NCBI GenBank assembly: GCA_001915575.1
Contig: MNQT01000026.1
Span: forward strand, 43,935 to 107,934
Reading direction: 5' to 3'
DNA: 64,000 bases
Source: Bacteroides sp. CAG:1060_57_27
GTDB taxonomy: Bacteria; Bacteroidota; Bacteroidia; Bacteroidales; UBA932
Part shown: piece after piece, positions 62,964-64,000 of the stretch
Layout of the letters: each line of letters begins with the position of its first letter
Numbering within the stretch: the stretch's first letter is position 1
Made by a program: the position numbers and the translations under genes
Notes under the pieces: model-generated
Told to the model about the DNA's origin: nothing
Database searches by the model: none
Seen by the model: only the letters and a program-made list of their open reading frames with translations

Positions 62964-63799
62964 AGCTCCTTGTGTTCGATTACAATCTTGTCGTCATATA
63001 CCCATCTTCCCTTCAGGTCCGGCCTTACGCATTCGTCCGGATCATTGTGCCAGCATCCGCAGAAATTGCATATCCACGCGACTTTCACGCGTATCTTCTT
63101 CAGTACCGGAATATTCCTTGCGGAATAGTAGTTCCGCTGCTGCTGCGGTGTGGAACCGGGAGGCGGCGTCATCCTGCCGAGTATGGAATTGAGCTCGGCC
63201 TTCATCCTTTCGTATTCGGCGCGCATTTCTTCGCGGCTCCTGCTGCGGACTGCCGCGACGGGCGCGGATTCCACGGGAGCTGGGGTGTCTTTCTGCGGAG
63301 ACTGCGGGGAGCCGAACTTTACGGCGGAGAGCAGTTCCTTGAGCCTGAGTATGTCAGGAGGAAGTTCCGCGGGCGCGGATGTATCGGGTTCGCTGAAATC
63401 CTCCGCAAGTTTCACGGCAAGTTCCGCCGCCCTGAGGAACAGCGGATCTTCAAGCGCCCTCTCTACCTCGCGCCTTGCCGCCCTGGTAAGGGGTTCGTTG
63501 CAGTTCCTGCAGAAACTCCTTGCGTTGAGGGTGCCGCAGCGCGGGCAAACCGTACCTTTGCGGGGCATGCCGCATTCGGGGCACTCGGCGGCTCCGGGAG
63601 GGAGTTCGGCACCGCAGAACGTGCACCACGGCACCAGGGGTATTCCGCATACGGGACAGAATTCCCAGTCTTCTCCTATCCGTGAGCCGCAGTTGGGACA
63701 TGCCCTGCCCGGATCCCGGGCTTCCTCCTCCGGCCTCTGTCCCTCCATACTCCGGACGCGTTCCGACCGGCGTTCCTTATAACGGTTCAATTCTGTCAT
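62960..63799 (-). CDS. Multi-zinc-ribbon protein, first gene of the kinase operon
   Basis: 279 residues from the ATG at 63799, preceded by AGGGGGAAAT, an unusually good ribosome-binding site for this genome. Three zinc ribbons follow one another: Cys 34/37/48/51, 59/62/73/76 and 85/88/97/100. A middle helical and Pro-rich region (105-225) follows. The C-terminal treble-clef-like segment, AWICNFCGCWHNDPDECVRP, has Cys 244/247/249/257 and His 251. No enzyme motif. CxxC ribbons recur in the FHA and AAA proteins of the operon, hinting at a shared scaffold. An imperfect -7 TATATTG lies upstream on the minus strand near 63845-63839. Confidence 0.88.
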   Translation of the reverse strand: MTELNRYKERRSERVRSMEGQRPEEEARDPGRACPNCGSRIGEDWEFCPVCGIPLVPWCTFCGAELPPGAAECPECGMPRKGTVCPRCGTLNARSFCRNCNEPLTRAARREVERALEDPLFLRAAELAVKLAEDFSEPDTSAPAELPPDILRLKELLSAVKFGSPQSPQKDTPAPVESAPVAAVRSRSREEMRAEYERMKAELNSILGRMTPPPGSTPQQQRNYYSARNIPVLKKIRVKVAWICNFCGCWHNDPDECVRPDLKGRWVYDDKIVIEHKEL

Positions 63800-63867
63800 A
63801 TTTCCCCCTGTTCTGGCGTAAACTTGTGCAATATACGAATAAAAGTCGTAAATTGGCACGTTTTTTA

Positions 63868-63882
63868 GTGGCGAAACGCCAC
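63868..63882. repeat. Small perfect palindrome upstream of the kinase operon
   Basis: GTGGCG-AAA-CGCCAC, 6-bp arms around three A. It lies about 70 bp upstream of the operon's first start and about 25 bp upstream of its tentative -7 element, a reasonable operator position. It has T6 on the wrong side for a terminator. Confidence 0.45.
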
Positions 63883-63923
63883 GCGAACGGCAGTATTTGT
63901 AACTTAGATTCAACACCGAAGTG

Positions 63924-63990
63924 CAACAGCGAGGATCCGACGGACCTCGCTGTTGACGGTCTCAAAGTTGTTTCCTTTTTTTTTGGGGGG
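63924..63990. other. 11-bp hairpin with following T9-G6 run at the window edge
   Basis: CAACAGCGAGG (63924-63934) pairs perfectly with 63945-63955, followed 20 nt later by nine T (63976-63984) and six G (63985-63990). It might be the terminator of a minus-strand gene beyond the edge or the end of a mobile element. No decision is possible without the adjoining sequence. Confidence 0.45.
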
Positions 63991-64000
63991 CAAGCGCAAC

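Noticed and set aside
54503..63799. Type VI or type VII secretion locus, suggested by kinase, FHA, PP2C and an EccA-like AAA
   Set aside because: No Tss, VgrG, Hcp, EssC/EccC or WXG100 gene is present in the window; only the signalling modules are shared.
54503..63799. TerY-P tellurium-resistance triad
   Set aside because: The triad needs a von Willebrand factor A (TerY-like) protein; none is encoded here.
1..64000. tRNA, rRNA, CRISPR arrays, prophage or complete insertion sequences
   Set aside because: None was seen in any intergenic region; no transposase, integrase or regularly spaced repeat array was recognised.

Overview
The window is a chromosomal segment of a GC-rich member of the Bacteroidales. 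An Alistipes/Rikenellaceae-like organism fits best, but the genus cannot be fixed from sequence alone. The evidence is Bacteroidetes-type promoters (TTTG-N19-TAnnTTTG, with textbook copies at 3204-3234 and 40707-40737), little use of Shine-Dalgarno sites, and gene families typical of the order: DUF3467, DUF4251, GH97, a GH43-esterase fusion, an M64 peptidase, a class A2-type beta-lactamase, and a pyruvate,phosphate dikinase-like protein with receiver domains. No rRNA, tRNA, CRISPR array or intact insertion sequence was found.

Layout. 1-3000: heavy-metal RND efflux operon (CusA/CzcA truncated by the window edge, CusB/CzcB, a small His-rich protein). 3200-8400: NADP-type glutamate dehydrogenase, an orphan PEP/pyruvate-binding regulator-like protein and a HAD phosphatase. 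8400-18600: amino-acid biosynthesis, with thrA-asd on the minus strand and a divergent leuA-leuC-leuD-leuB-ilvE-metX operon. 18700-23400: M64 peptidase, beta-lactamase, then blaI-blaR1 with a palindromic operator and an unusual BlaR1-like protein. 23400-30400: small conserved genes (ridA, DUF3467, ACT/PFL pair, tcdA) and two MATE exporters. 30500-32500: a Zn/Cd-type P-ATPase whose promoter carries the same operator-like element as the CusBA operon. 32500-44400: envelope and carbohydrate genes (exported nitroreductase, GH43-esterase fusion, D-2-hydroxyacid dehydrogenase, a BASS transporter/acyltransferase/outer-membrane-barrel operon, GH97 translationally coupled to pyrG), with a candidate free-standing small RNA at 40743-40856. 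44400-46750: an accessory patch with an AT-richer DUF4143-type ATPase, iteron-like repeats and a frameshifted OmpA-like pseudogene. 47200-54100: glutaminyl cyclotransferase and a complete tripartite RND operon.

The most distinctive locus is 54503-63799. It is a five-gene operon, read right to left, in which every junction abuts or overlaps by 4 nt. It encodes a multi-zinc-ribbon protein, a multi-pass membrane Ser/Thr kinase with a C-terminal probably extracytoplasmic beta domain, a 1130-residue protein with an N-terminal zinc ribbon and four tandem AAA modules (three of CbxX/CfxQ type), a zinc-ribbon-FHA protein and a PP2C phosphatase. A cupin gene follows 19 nt downstream and may belong to the operon. 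Together these look like a self-contained threonine-phosphorylation circuit: the kinase writes, the FHA protein reads, the phosphatase erases, and a large AAA machine is the probable output. The kinase N-terminus carries two T-x-x-D motifs of the kind FHA domains bind when phosphorylated. I know of no named system with exactly this composition.
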